From: JAPUDS01 sp964536265
Lineage (GTDB): Bacteria > Patescibacteriota > Saccharimonadia > Saccharimonadales > Saccharimonadaceae
Length of the DNA: 64,000 nucleotides
Reading direction: 5' to 3'
NCBI GenBank assembly: GCA_964536265.1
Contig: CAZHVV010000002.1
Span: forward strand, 1-64,000
Shown here: positions 43,414-52,496 of the stretch, one piece after another
Position numbering within the stretch: the stretch's first letter is position 1
Layout: the number at the start of each line of letters is the position of its first letter
Translations under genes and position numbers: made by a program
Notes under the pieces: generated by a model
The model's input: only the letters and a program-made list of their open reading frames with translations
What the model was told of the DNA's origin: nothing
The model's database searches: none

Positions 43414-46101
43414 TTATAGGCGAGATGGCAGCTCATATTGGTACTTCACCGTGATAATTGGCTGTTCAGCTGCAGCATCATAATTACTCAAAATCGTCTC
43501 GGCACTGAGATTAAATATCTCGGCTGGTGTCGTATCGCCTATATTGTCAAAACCTGCCGTTCTGAATGGCAAGACGCGGCCCTGAGCAATCAATGTCCCG
43601 TTGACCGTCAACTGTTGGTTACAAGTTGCTGTTGACATCTTCGGAGCGGCATTACCGTCATAACTGTCGCAAGTATAGATGTTTCCCTCTGTGCTATATA
43701 CGCCATATACCGCTGTCACGCCGCTCGCGAAATGAATATTTATAGGTCCTTCGGCAATAATCACAAGCTGTGGCAACTCGTCGATTGAACCATAGGCACC
43801 ATTTGGAGGTGCAACGGAGCTGTCAATCCAAATATTGTTCCCGGTTGCACCGTTGTTTTGCGTAACATGCAACACTGTCTGCTGGCTCTTTGCCAATGTA
43901 CCGCCAGTGAGATGGAGGGCACCGTTATTTCCTGCGAAAGTGTATGTACGATTCGTCAAGTTCACTAGACTCACAGCACTACCGGGTACTGCCTGAGTTG
44001 CACCAGAAGCTAACCGGTACATTGCAGCCATATTTGGTAGACAGTGCGAAGTTTTATCTGCAGTCGCGTAGTTAGTGATTAACAGACTTCCCAGGAAATA
44101 ACCATTGTCGTCTGCACCGTAGCTATTGAAGCCACCTGTACCAAACAGGAGTTTCTTTCTATCTGGGGCTGCTGTATTGCTATACACATTACCCATCGAG
44201 CCATATTGCGAGACTATACCCGGTGATGTTGCCGCATACCAGCCATACGAACCACGCGCTGTCGAATACGTATGCATCAAAACACCATACGGATTACTGG
44301 CACTGACGACAGCTTTCGGAACATTACACACCCCACCTGAAGTCGAGAACGATCCTCCGACGCGGATATCGCCATTCTGAACCTGTAGCGCAGGATACTT
44401 ACCAATATATATACAGGTCACGACAGGATTAGGAGTTCCTATTTCAGTACCCGCCTCACCCACTAGCGTCAGACTTGCACAAAGACGTGCAGTTGGTGTG
44501 TTGATGGTGATGTTGTTACAATCTCGCAATAATTGCTTCGCACCTGTTGCATATGCATGAGTGACGGCTACGTTTGTCGAGTCGCAGGCCGCAATGGCTG
44601 TTTCACCCGCGTTAAACTGCGCAGCGCCTGTAGCAGTGGTTTCATACCATACCTTCGTGCTATAGGTATATTTTGAATCAATGGTCTGGAAGTTTTGATT
44701 ACGATTACCAAAGAATGAGAAGTCAACGATATCACCTAGTGATCCATCTGTGGCGCTTTTTTCTATCGAGCCCGTAACGCCAGTATCGCAACTAATCAAA
44801 CCATATATTGAGTCATAAGGCAGTCCGACGCCCAACAGGTTCATGGTATGTGCAGGTGTTATGACTGCCCTGTATCGAGTATGTGGTTGCATGGTAATCC
44901 TGATAGTGTCAGTTTCTGCTCTTACTGTACTACCTCTTAACACTGCACCAGGCCCCCACACAAATGTTTGATAACCTGAGTCTCCAGGTTCGTACCATTT
45001 TGAATCACCACCTGATGAGCTAAATGTGGAAGTTATCTCACCAGGTTTTTTGACCAGTCTCGTCCAAGTCTCTCCACCATCAGTAGATTTCTCAATATAC
45101 ATCGCTACCCTGTTATCCGTTAGACCATTACCGCTCCCTAAATAGTCGTCATCCCAGTCGACGCTATTGTCAATGTCAAAAAAGTTAACATTTTGGTTTG
45201 TAGCTGGAGTCGTTGTCGTACATGGCAGACCAAACTCGAATCGTTGTGTTGTATAGAACTTCTGAGCGTTACCGAGACCAAGGCGAATAGTACTATAGTT
45301 ACGATTACTACCCCCTGCAGCAACTGGTGCGATATAGCGGCGACAGCCTGCAGCATAGTCACATTGTGGCAACTCTATCTTAAATCGAACTTGCTGTTGT
45401 CCAGCGCCATCGTTCGAGCCTTCATGTACCCCTGACATATAGGCGATTGATATACTTAATTTATACAGACCACCCGTTGCAGCGTCTGAGAGCGCGTTGT
45501 TTTTGAAATCTTGAGGGATACTATAATTGGCATAGAATTGCTTATTATTATTTTTTGTACCAGTTTGACTATTCGTAGCGTTTGGACTATTTACAACTGG
45601 GTTCGTCGCGTCATAGTCACCACAGACATTATAGGCATGAATTGGGTAGAAATAGTCTTGAGTACCACTAGCAGTCTGATATTTAATTGTTACCATAATG
45701 AACGCTTTATCAGTTGCGCCGAAGTCCTTATTGTAGACATAACAAATGCCTCCAGTCAAAGCGAAATACGATGCCTGCGATTTGTCGTTGAAATATGCCG
45801 CAGCATCAACCTTCATGATGTCACCGGCTGGTTCATGACGCAAAATATGCGAGATAATCTCTGTATTCGGGGAAGATGCATCCTCAACTGGAGCTGTGGT
45901 GTAATTATCATTACTATTGAGCGTAAACTTAAGTTTCGTCATAGACTCAGAATTCGGCGAAATATAGACATTCGTATCAGGATCTGCAGCTTCTACAACG
46001 GGCTGACGCAGATACAGAAATATTCCTCCTGCTAGAACTGCGACGAACAATACTATCGCAGAAACAAGTAGCCTTCTTTTTTTCTTAGCATATGGCATCA
46101 T
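43414..46101 (-). CDS. Large secreted or pilus-associated surface protein
   Basis: An ~895-residue exported protein: basic start (PYAKKKRRLL), one hydrophobic segment (about 10-30), then a long Tyr/Gly/Asn-rich extracellular region with several Cys pairs. Its C-terminal part (VYGVYSTEGNIYTCD... LTVNGTLIAQGRV) resembles the beta-rich repeats found in pilin-like and envelope structural proteins. Being next to pilM, it may be a pilus tip or adhesin protein, but no PilY1 signature is visible. An extended -10 (TGGTAAAAT) lies 7 nt before the second of three consecutive ATGs, so that ATG (46101) is chosen. Confidence 0.65.
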   Translation of the reverse strand: MMPYAKKKRRLLVSAIVLFVAVLAGGIFLYLRQPVVEAADPDTNVYISPNSESMTKLKFTLNSNDNYTTAPVEDASSPNTEIISHILRHEPAGDIMKVDAAAYFNDKSQASYFALTGGICYVYNKDFGATDKAFIMVTIKYQTASGTQDYFYPIHAYNVCGDYDATNPVVNSPNATNSQTGTKNNNKQFYANYSIPQDFKNNALSDAATGGLYKLSISIAYMSGVHEGSNDGAGQQQVRFKIELPQCDYAAGCRRYIAPVAAGGSNRNYSTIRLGLGNAQKFYTTQRFEFGLPCTTTTPATNQNVNFFDIDNSVDWDDDYLGSGNGLTDNRVAMYIEKSTDGGETWTRLVKKPGEITSTFSSSGGDSKWYEPGDSGYQTFVWGPGAVLRGSTVRAETDTIRITMQPHTRYRAVITPAHTMNLLGVGLPYDSIYGLISCDTGVTGSIEKSATDGSLGDIVDFSFFGNRNQNFQTIDSKYTYSTKVWYETTATGAAQFNAGETAIAACDSTNVAVTHAYATGAKQLLRDCNNITINTPTARLCASLTLVGEAGTEIGTPNPVVTCIYIGKYPALQVQNGDIRVGGSFSTSGGVCNVPKAVVSASNPYGVLMHTYSTARGSYGWYAATSPGIVSQYGSMGNVYSNTAAPDRKKLLFGTGGFNSYGADDNGYFLGSLLITNYATADKTSHCLPNMAAMYRLASGATQAVPGSAVSLVNLTNRTYTFAGNNGALHLTGGTLAKSQQTVLHVTQNNGATGNNIWIDSSVAPPNGAYGSIDELPQLVIIAEGPINIHFASGVTAVYGVYSTEGNIYTCDSYDGNAAPKMSTATCNQQLTVNGTLIAQGRVLPFRTAGFDNIGDTTPAEIFNLSAETILSNYDAAAEQPIITVKYQYELPSRL

Positions 46102-46174
46102 CATGGTTATTTTACCATAAACATGATGGATTGTGCTTCATAAATTCATTGTACATGTTTTACATTACCTCTGT

Positions 46175-46180
46175 TATAAT
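46175..46180 (+). promoter_or_regulatory. ychF -10 box, leaderless arrangement
   Basis: Extended -10 TGTTATAAT (core 46175-46180), 6 nt before the ATG at 46187. TTGTAC at 46150-46155 is a poorly spaced possible -35. Confidence 0.65.
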
Positions 46181-46186
46181 GCTCGT

Positions 46187-47260
46187 ATGAGTTTATCTAT
46201 CGGAATCGTTGGCCTGCCAAATGTCGGCAAGTCTACCCTCTTTAACGCCCTGACTGACGCTGGCGCGCTGGCGGCCAACTACCCTTTTGCTACTATTGAG
46301 CCAAATACTGGTGTCGTTCCTGTACCTGACGAACGTCTCCATGTGCTGCAAAAAATGTATTCAGCACAAAAGGTCATACCTGCGACTGTTGAATTCGTCG
46401 ACATTGCCGGTCTGGTCGCTGGAGCCAGCAAGGGCGAAGGTCTCGGCAATCAGTTCCTCGCAAATATTCGCGAGTGTGCCGCTGTCGTTCATGTTGTCCG
46501 CGCATTTGAAAACAGCGACATTGTTCATGTCGCCGATACAATTAACCCGGAAAATGACATCTCTGTTATAAACACGGAGCTTATCTTGGCCGACCTTCAG
46601 ACCATTGAGCATCACTTACCAAAACTAGAAAAAGAAGCAAAGGCCGACCCGAAAAAACGCATTGAAATTGAAGCCCTACGTTCTTTGAAACAAGGTCTGG
46701 ACTCTGGTATCATTCCAGCATCCGGCGTTGAAAACATACCACCTACCCTACAGCTCCTGACTATGAAACCAGTTATTTATGCGTTTAACATCGATGAGGA
46801 GACGCTCGCGAATATCAACAAACAGGCCGAATTGCGCGCACTTGTTGCCCCATCGGACTGTGTCTTTATATGCGCAAAACTCGAAGAGGAACTACGTGGA
46901 CTCGACGATTCGGAAGCAAAAGAACTGCTTGAAAGCTACGGTGTCAATGAATCTAGTCTTGTTCAACTTGCAAAAGCTGCGTACCATACGCTTGGTCTAC
47001 AAAGTTATCTCACCGCTGGTGAAAAGGAAGTCCGCGCTTGGACGATTCATCAGGGGGATACGGCCCCGCAAGCTGCGGGCGTGATTCATACTGATTTTGA
47101 AAAAGGCTTCATCGCCGCGCAGATTGTCGCCTACCCTGACCTCATTACCTCAGGCTCAGAACTTGCTGCCAAACAAGCTGGCAAGATTCACACTGTTGGC
47201 CGTGATTATGTCATGCAACCAGATGATGTGGTTGAGTTTCGATTTAATGTCAAAAAATAA
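46187..47260 (+). CDS. ychF: YchF/OLA1 family ribosome-associated ATPase
   Basis: A 357-residue P-loop protein of the Obg-related YchF family, which prefers ATP. GLPNVGKSTLFNALT (residues 8-22), FVDIAGLVAGASKGEGLGNQFL (G3 region) and the C-terminal TGS-like domain (VRAWTIHQGDTAPQAAGVIHTDF) are diagnostic. The start is ATG 46187, not an upstream ATG at 46133, because the TATAAT box ends 6 nt before 46187. Confidence 0.95.
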   Translation: MSLSIGIVGLPNVGKSTLFNALTDAGALAANYPFATIEPNTGVVPVPDERLHVLQKMYSAQKVIPATVEFVDIAGLVAGASKGEGLGNQFLANIRECAAVVHVVRAFENSDIVHVADTINPENDISVINTELILADLQTIEHHLPKLEKEAKADPKKRIEIEALRSLKQGLDSGIIPASGVENIPPTLQLLTMKPVIYAFNIDEETLANINKQAELRALVAPSDCVFICAKLEEELRGLDDSEAKELLESYGVNESSLVQLAKAAYHTLGLQSYLTAGEKEVRAWTIHQGDTAPQAAGVIHTDFEKGFIAAQIVAYPDLITSGSELAAKQAGKIHTVGRDYVMQPDDVVEFRFNVKK

Positions 47261-47269
47261 TCTATAAAA

Positions 47270-47320
47270 AAGAGAAATGCCCGGTCCTGTACGCTTGCGC
47301 GCCAGTGACCGGGCTCAGAA
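47270..47320 (-). terminator. Terminator downstream of the LAxTG surface protein
   Basis: Minus strand GCCCGGTC, ~20-nt interior, GACCGGGC, then ATTTCTCTTTTTT. On the plus strand the same stem follows ychF by ~20 nt but without a T-run. The rest of 47321-47439 holds a second stem (TCGTCAAA/TTTGACGA, 47409-47431) just after the surface protein gene. Confidence 0.65.
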
Positions 47321-47439
47321 GACTCATCCGCACTTACCATGCGGTGGTCTAGAGTAACATCCGATTCATTTCCCTCCCAACTAGGGGATTAAGCTAATAA
47401 GCCTCCTTTCGTCAAACTCTCCCTTTGACGAACGGGCTT

Positions 47440-50415
47440 TCAGCCCTGCAGACCAGCCGGATTGCGCCGGATTGCTGCAATGATGAGACCGCCAACCGCC
47501 AGCAGGCCGAGGCCAATGAGGCCAAGGTTACCGCTGAAGCCGCCGGTGAAGGCAAGGGACGGGGGTGCAACGCACCCGAGTTCCTTCTTCTCATCGGAGT
47601 TCAGGTTGCGGATCTTCACCCAACCAGTGTCGTTCTGGACGACGGTCGGGTCAGCAACCCACTCCCCACGGACCTCGGACTCGACGTCCTCGCTCCACTT
47701 CCAGGAGAAGGTGGTCAGGAGTTCCCAGTCACGGGTCTCCACGCCTGCCTTGCACGACGAACGGTCATCGTGCTTCTTGTCAACCAGGTCGACCGGCGAC
47801 TCGGGGTAGCACCCCAGAGTCCACCATTCGTCGTTGGTCAGCTCACGGGTCTTGACCCAGCCGGTGTCATTCTCGACCACCGGATCAGCCAGTACCCATC
47901 CGCTGTCCTTCCACACCGGGTACTGCACTTCGTCCCACGTGCGTTCGAAAACGCCGTAGCAGTCGGTGTAGCCGTCGAAGAAAGGAACCCTGACGGGGGG
48001 CGGCGGCAAGATTGTGCAGTCAACCGCGGCCTGGACGGTCACGGTAGCGCTGATCTTGTTCTTGCCCTCGCCGACGTACGTCCACCCTTCCGGAAGCGGC
48101 TTGAATTCGCCGTTCGGATCGGAAGTCGGCACGACCACGGTGTACACACCAGGGAGAACGTTGGTCAGATCAGTGACCTCGTTTTCTTCCTCGTCGTACA
48201 CAGTTGCCACACCGACGCCCTCGGGCTTGGTGATGGTGATTGATCCACCGGTGAAGATGCCAGCACCCTGGTCACCCACCCGGCACTGCTGACCGAAAAC
48301 CTCGACAGCCGGAGCTTCGATGTTCGGGCGGCAGTTGGTCTCGACGGAGACGACGGTCTTGCTGGTGTCGATGTCACGCTCGGCGCCCAGGATGTCCTGG
48401 AACCAAACGCTGATCGGCCCGCCGTCGCCGTAGTCCTCGGCGAAGTACTTCTCGAAGATGACCTTGCTCTGTCCGGACAGGACCTTCACCACGTTCCACG
48501 TCGGGCCCGACCCATAGTCGGTCGGTACCTTGGTGTCACCAGTGAAGGAGTAGTCGGGCCAGCGATCCCAACGAGAGTTGTTGGTGTAGGTGATCTTGAC
48601 GTACCCTCCTTGCGGGGTGCACTTCTCCTCCACCTGGAACACCGGCTTGCACTTCGCGTCGGTATACGACACCTGGGTGGTGTCGTAGGGGCCGAACACA
48701 GTCTGTCCGACCAGCTTGACGTCGCCAATCGGAACTGCGGTGTACACCCGGGCGTTGGCCGGGCCAGTCACCATCCAGGAGTTCTGGTTGGTGGCAGGAG
48801 CCTCGACCGAGCCTGCTGCGAAGCAGGTGCCCGGCGTGTACTTCGGAACTGCGACAGTGAATTCGGTCATGCAGTTGGGCACGGTGATGCCCAGCTCGCT
48901 CATCTCGCCGTGCTTGTCGGCGTAGATGGGCGGCCAACCGATGTTGTCAACCGGGTAGGTGATGGCGGCGGGCCAGACGATCGTGGCGTCCTTGTTGACC
49001 TTCTGCTTGTCCTGCTGCCAGGCCCAGCCAGGGCCACACACGTAGTCGGGCAGCTTCGGAATCGAGGTAAACCACCCCTGGTCCGAAGAGCCTTCCTTCG
49101 AGGTGACGAAGTGCTGGGTACCGGAGTTCTCCCACCCAGCCGGCTTCGACGGGTTCAACTTCTGGTAGAAGTAGAGCCCCGTCCCGTACTTGTACTGGAC
49201 CGCCACGGCGCGCTTGCACATGATGACGTGGGAGATGTCCTTCCCACTGCTGTGCGTGAGCTTGTCCCCCGGCTTGACGCCGTTGTAGAGCTCGTTCGCC
49301 GCGTCACCGGAACCGGCCTTCACGATGGCCGAGAACCAGTTGTAGCCCGAGGGGTTTGCTGGCACCGCGAACGGTGTCGGCACCGGCTCGTACTTGACGC
49401 AGATGGCGCCGTTGCCGAAGCTGGCCTCCCAGGTGTCCGGGTTGTTGTACTTCGGATCGTTCGGGAAGGTGTCGTCCGGCTGGGTGCCGAGCTGTTCAGC
49501 CGAGCATCCGTCCGCGTTCACGTCGGCGTCAGCCTTGGTGTTCGCGCACTTGTCGGCATTATTCCCTACGCCGTCGTCGTCAGCATCGGCCGACTCGTTC
49601 GGATCGTTCGGGAAGGCGTCGTCCTTGTCGGGGACGCCGTCGCCATCGGTGTCAGGGTCTTCCGGCGTACAGAAGGAGTTGGGAACATCCCAGCTGTAGC
49701 TGACGGATTCTCCCGTGCCGGGTTCGGCGAGCTGGTCCCTTGCCTTCGCTGTCACGCTGACGGGCACAATGCACTTCTCCGAAGAGAAGTTGACGTTCGT
49801 CTGATCTCCGGGGTAAAGGCTGAAGCCTCCATCCGGATCAACGGTGCCGTCAATCGTGACGATGATGTTGCCGTAGGCCACGTCGCTGCTGACGTTCTCC
49901 ATGCGGAGCTTGCCAGCGACGGCAATGGACACAGCAAGGTCACCCTTCGAAGGGTTGATTGCCACGACCGCGGCCTTGACGACCTTGGCCGGCGCTTCAG
50001 CTTCAGGCTCCTCTGCCACTGGGGCAGCGGACTCTTCAACTTCGGCTTGTGCCTCGGCCTCCTCGGCCTTGGCGGTCTCCGCTTCGGCAGCCTTCTGCTT
50101 GTCGGCTTCCGCCTTGGCTTCGGCTTCCTTGGCCTTGGCGAGTTCTGCGGCCTTCTTGTCGGCTTCGGCTTGCGCCAGCCTGTCTGCTTCGGCCTTGGCG
50201 AGTTCTGCGGCCTTCTTGTCGGCTTCGGCTTGCGCCTTGACCTTCTCGGTTTCCGCCTTGGCTTCGGTTTCCTTGGCTTCAGACGACGATTCGGCTTGCG
50301 CCGTGCTCGTCGACGTGTCGTCGGCATTCGCAATCCCCATCCCCACCGGGGATGAGATTGTAACGAGACCCGCGGCTGCCAAAGCAGCCAGCGTCCTCTT
50401 GATCCAAGGGTTCAT
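47440..50415 (-). CDS. GC-rich LAxTG-anchored surface protein, probably horizontally acquired
   Basis: A 991-residue secreted protein. It has a signal peptide (MNPWIKRTLAALAAAGLVTI..., cleavage near ANA-DD, residue 31) and an Ala/Glu/Lys-rich coiled region (45-150) with the 15-mer AQAEADKKAAELAKA twice. A thrombospondin-3-like calcium region (DPDTDGDGVPDKDDAFPND, about 245-300) and a long unrecognised domain follow. Two copies of a W..DPxVxNDTGWVK motif lie near the C-terminus. LAFTG (954-958), a hydrophobic helix and RR form a class E sortase signal. Codons end almost always in G or C, unlike neighbours. The start at 50415 is chosen over 50466 because of the signal peptide. Confidence 0.8.
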   Translation of the reverse strand: MNPWIKRTLAALAAAGLVTISSPVGMGIANADDTSTSTAQAESSSEAKETEAKAETEKVKAQAEADKKAAELAKAEADRLAQAEADKKAAELAKAKEAEAKAEADKQKAAEAETAKAEEAEAQAEVEESAAPVAEEPEAEAPAKVVKAAVVAINPSKGDLAVSIAVAGKLRMENVSSDVAYGNIIVTIDGTVDPDGGFSLYPGDQTNVNFSSEKCIVPVSVTAKARDQLAEPGTGESVSYSWDVPNSFCTPEDPDTDGDGVPDKDDAFPNDPNESADADDDGVGNNADKCANTKADADVNADGCSAEQLGTQPDDTFPNDPKYNNPDTWEASFGNGAICVKYEPVPTPFAVPANPSGYNWFSAIVKAGSGDAANELYNGVKPGDKLTHSSGKDISHVIMCKRAVAVQYKYGTGLYFYQKLNPSKPAGWENSGTQHFVTSKEGSSDQGWFTSIPKLPDYVCGPGWAWQQDKQKVNKDATIVWPAAITYPVDNIGWPPIYADKHGEMSELGITVPNCMTEFTVAVPKYTPGTCFAAGSVEAPATNQNSWMVTGPANARVYTAVPIGDVKLVGQTVFGPYDTTQVSYTDAKCKPVFQVEEKCTPQGGYVKITYTNNSRWDRWPDYSFTGDTKVPTDYGSGPTWNVVKVLSGQSKVIFEKYFAEDYGDGGPISVWFQDILGAERDIDTSKTVVSVETNCRPNIEAPAVEVFGQQCRVGDQGAGIFTGGSITITKPEGVGVATVYDEEENEVTDLTNVLPGVYTVVVPTSDPNGEFKPLPEGWTYVGEGKNKISATVTVQAAVDCTILPPPPVRVPFFDGYTDCYGVFERTWDEVQYPVWKDSGWVLADPVVENDTGWVKTRELTNDEWWTLGCYPESPVDLVDKKHDDRSSCKAGVETRDWELLTTFSWKWSEDVESEVRGEWVADPTVVQNDTGWVKIRNLNSDEKKELGCVAPPSLAFTGGFSGNLGLIGLGLLAVGGLIIAAIRRNPAGLQG
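50131..50236 (-). repeat. 46-nt perfect direct repeat, 60-nt period
   Basis: A 46-nt sequence at 50131-50176 recurs exactly at 50191-50236 within the Ala/Glu/Lys coiled region, so the two protein copies arose by recent duplication or are kept identical by recombination. Copy number could vary between strains. Confidence 0.85.
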
Positions 50416-50676
50416 ACCCTTCACATCCTTCCCCCACTTATCACTAAGTGATGGAGCCAATCCCACGCCGGAATCTCCGGAGTGGGTAGTCGATCACCGC
50501 AACGTCAAGAAGAATTGTTTGACTGTACTGTCTGGTCTGTAATTACTTGGAAACTATCGGATGTTAAGTACTGCTTAGGGGTCACGCGCGTGGACCCCCG
50601 GGTACAAAAACCCGAACATCCTTCCGCGGACCACAGCTAAACAACCTCCCATCCATCACTAGATGAGACTACGAAG
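50416..50676 (-). promoter_or_regulatory. Long structured 5' leader of the LAxTG protein
   Basis: On the minus strand a ~260-nt leader lies between the promoter and the start codon. GGATGTT (50619-50625) pairs with AACATCC (50559-50565) and encloses two hairpins (GGGTTTTTGTACCC; GGGGTCCACGCGCGTGACCCC), i.e. a three-way junction. Further stems (CACTCCGGAG... CCGGCGTG; ATCACTTAGTGAT) follow near the ribosome site. This suggests a riboswitch or other RNA control, of no class I recognise. Confidence 0.5.
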
Positions 50677-50705
50677 ATTTTAACATATTTGTAATAAAAA
50701 GGCAA
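50677..50705 (-). promoter_or_regulatory. Promoter of the LAxTG protein gene
   Basis: Minus strand TTGCCT (50700-50705), 17-nt spacer ending in TGT, TAAAAT (50677-50682). AT-rich and of the same type as the other promoters of this genome, in contrast with the GC-rich gene. Confidence 0.65.
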
Positions 50706-50715
50706 TACTCACGTA

Positions 50716-52437
50716 TCAGGGGTAGAGTATCTTCTCTACTTGACGGGTAATCTCCGCAATTTTGTCCCAGGATTGGTTATTTGTCAGGATTGCAATAACG
50801 TATGTCCCCTTCGGATGATAGACAATTGACGCATCATTTAAATACCCGTAGAGGAAGCCGACTTTATCCGCAACAACCGCACTCGTACCCGCCGGTACTC
50901 CGCGGCGATAAATCTGCCGTTTCATCAGCCCAAGCAAATGGTCGCGACTTGAGGTACTCATGATAGAAGCTTTTTGTATTTCGATAAGTAGCTTCACGAG
51001 ATCATTCGCCGATGTATGGAGGGGTTGAGTTAGATTTACCATCGATGTAGCAGTTGAATAGCCTCGACCATAATAAAATGTATTTATTGTCGTGCGTCCG
51101 AATTTTGAGAGAAACGCCTCGGCGCAATTATTGTCAGAGACGACAATCATTTTCTCGAGACATACATCTATTGTTGTATCGTTAATTGGGTCTGTCATAG
51201 CAACCTTGCCCCCATCAACTTGGTTGAGTAAGTACGCCGCCACGTACAATTTATATGTACTAGCTGACACGACAGATGTTGCACCACCAACCTGTCCTGA
51301 GGTATTACTGCCGTCAATTTGCTGCACTTTGACAGTAATCTCAGCAGTATTCGCAAGGTCAGTAAGGTATGCATTCAGCGCAGCATAACCACTTGTGTAG
51401 GTACGTTCATACACAACTTTCGGCTCAACAGTAATGATAGTTACTGTTGCTGTGTGCGTACTGTTGGCTAGTAAGGCCTTCCCTATCGCCTCGGCAGAAG
51501 TTGCAGTATCGATTGCTTTGCCACTTTTACCAGTACTACGACTGATTTCGTTACCATCAATCATCTTGACTGTTATCTCGGTAGGATTGGCGTTGACCTT
51601 TGGACCGATAGCCGTCAATAGATACGTGCCAATATTATCCGTGCTGTATGACATTGCGAGACTGCCGTCTTCTTTGTCGACAAAACGAAGCCAGGCCCCA
51701 AGCGTTTCGCGTTTCACTACTAGACTAGTTGATTCATAGGTTAGGGTAAAATCGTGCTCTATGACTGTGTTGGCCTGTTTCGCGATATCTTCAACAGCCG
51801 CCTTCTTGCGGTCCGCCTGGACAGCCGTAAATGGTACTGTCACTGTTTGGGTGTTGCCGAGTGAATATTGGCTTGTGAGTATTGCTTGTCTTGCGGCATT
51901 ATCTGTTACCTTTGCGCCAGCGACCTCTTCCTGTGCCGTTGCTTTACCACCCATAACAGTTACTGTTGCATCCTTCGGGCTTACTTGAAGGATTCCTAAC
52001 TGTTCCGTAATTTTGTTACTCAACTTCTGTTCATCAAATTCAAACGTCATATTGTTGAGGTTTGGATGTGCTAGTACGATACTAAATGGCAACAGTCGCT
52101 GCCAAAGCGGATACACGACCGCGTACTTTGCGACGGCAGCTGCGTTATATGTTGCCCCAAGTTCGCTCGCGGGCAGCGTAAGTCTTTCCTCACCATTAAC
52201 CCTGAGGGTAGCTTTCGATTGTGGCAATAGCTGCTCAACGCGCTGTTGGAGTTCGCCTTGTAGTTTATAACCATAGCGTTCACCCGACAACGACGCGAAT
52301 GGCAATGTCCTGTTGGTCGGATACAACAGCTGTATGACTATACTCACAGCCGCGAGACTACCGAAGACAATACCAAAAGGCACGAGAAATTTCTTGCTCG
52401 TGATACATGCTCTCACCTTTTGCCAAAACTGCTTCAT
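50716..52437 (-). CDS. Membrane-anchored class A beta-lactamase-fold serine hydrolase
   Basis: A 573-residue protein: N-terminal transmembrane helix (about 18-40), two VanW/YkuD-type peptidoglycan-binding-like regions (about 45-330), and a C-terminal beta-lactamase class A-like domain with STYK (nucleophile Ser near 391), SDN (near 434) and KVG (near 525, in place of KTG). Probably a peptidoglycan-linked hydrolase or D-alanyl transferase rather than a resistance enzyme. The ATG is 13 nt from TATAAT, so the leader is only a few nt. Confidence 0.75.
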   Translation of the reverse strand: MKQFWQKVRACITSKKFLVPFGIVFGSLAAVSIVIQLLYPTNRTLPFASLSGERYGYKLQGELQQRVEQLLPQSKATLRVNGEERLTLPASELGATYNAAAVAKYAVVYPLWQRLLPFSIVLAHPNLNNMTFEFDEQKLSNKITEQLGILQVSPKDATVTVMGGKATAQEEVAGAKVTDNAARQAILTSQYSLGNTQTVTVPFTAVQADRKKAAVEDIAKQANTVIEHDFTLTYESTSLVVKRETLGAWLRFVDKEDGSLAMSYSTDNIGTYLLTAIGPKVNANPTEITVKMIDGNEISRSTGKSGKAIDTATSAEAIGKALLANSTHTATVTIITVEPKVVYERTYTSGYAALNAYLTDLANTAEITVKVQQIDGSNTSGQVGGATSVVSASTYKLYVAAYLLNQVDGGKVAMTDPINDTTIDVCLEKMIVVSDNNCAEAFLSKFGRTTINTFYYGRGYSTATSMVNLTQPLHTSANDLVKLLIEIQKASIMSTSSRDHLLGLMKRQIYRRGVPAGTSAVVADKVGFLYGYLNDASIVYHPKGTYVIAILTNNQSWDKIAEITRQVEKILYP

Positions 52438-52496
52438 AGCGCTGAAGGCTATTATATCACCCAGCTCAGAAGTTTTCTGAAGAGATGAACAAAAAA

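Noticed and set aside
48610..50355. Long plus-strand open frame (581 codons) opposite the GC-rich surface protein gene.
   Set aside because: High GC lowers stop codon frequency in all frames; the frame has arbitrary Arg/Val/Leu-rich sequence with no domain. The minus-strand frame has a signal peptide, coiled repeats and a sorting signal.
47400..50500. Possibility that the GC-rich block is an assembly chimera from the actinobacterial host.
   Set aside because: Its promoter (50677-50705) is of the genome's own AT-rich type and reads directly into the gene leader, and both flanks continue smoothly. It cannot be fully excluded without reads, so it is kept only as a caution.
50416..50620. c-di-AMP (ydaO-type) or c-di-GMP riboswitch in the surface protein leader.
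   Set aside because: The conserved core sequences of these classes could not be found; only generic stems are visible, so no class was assigned.
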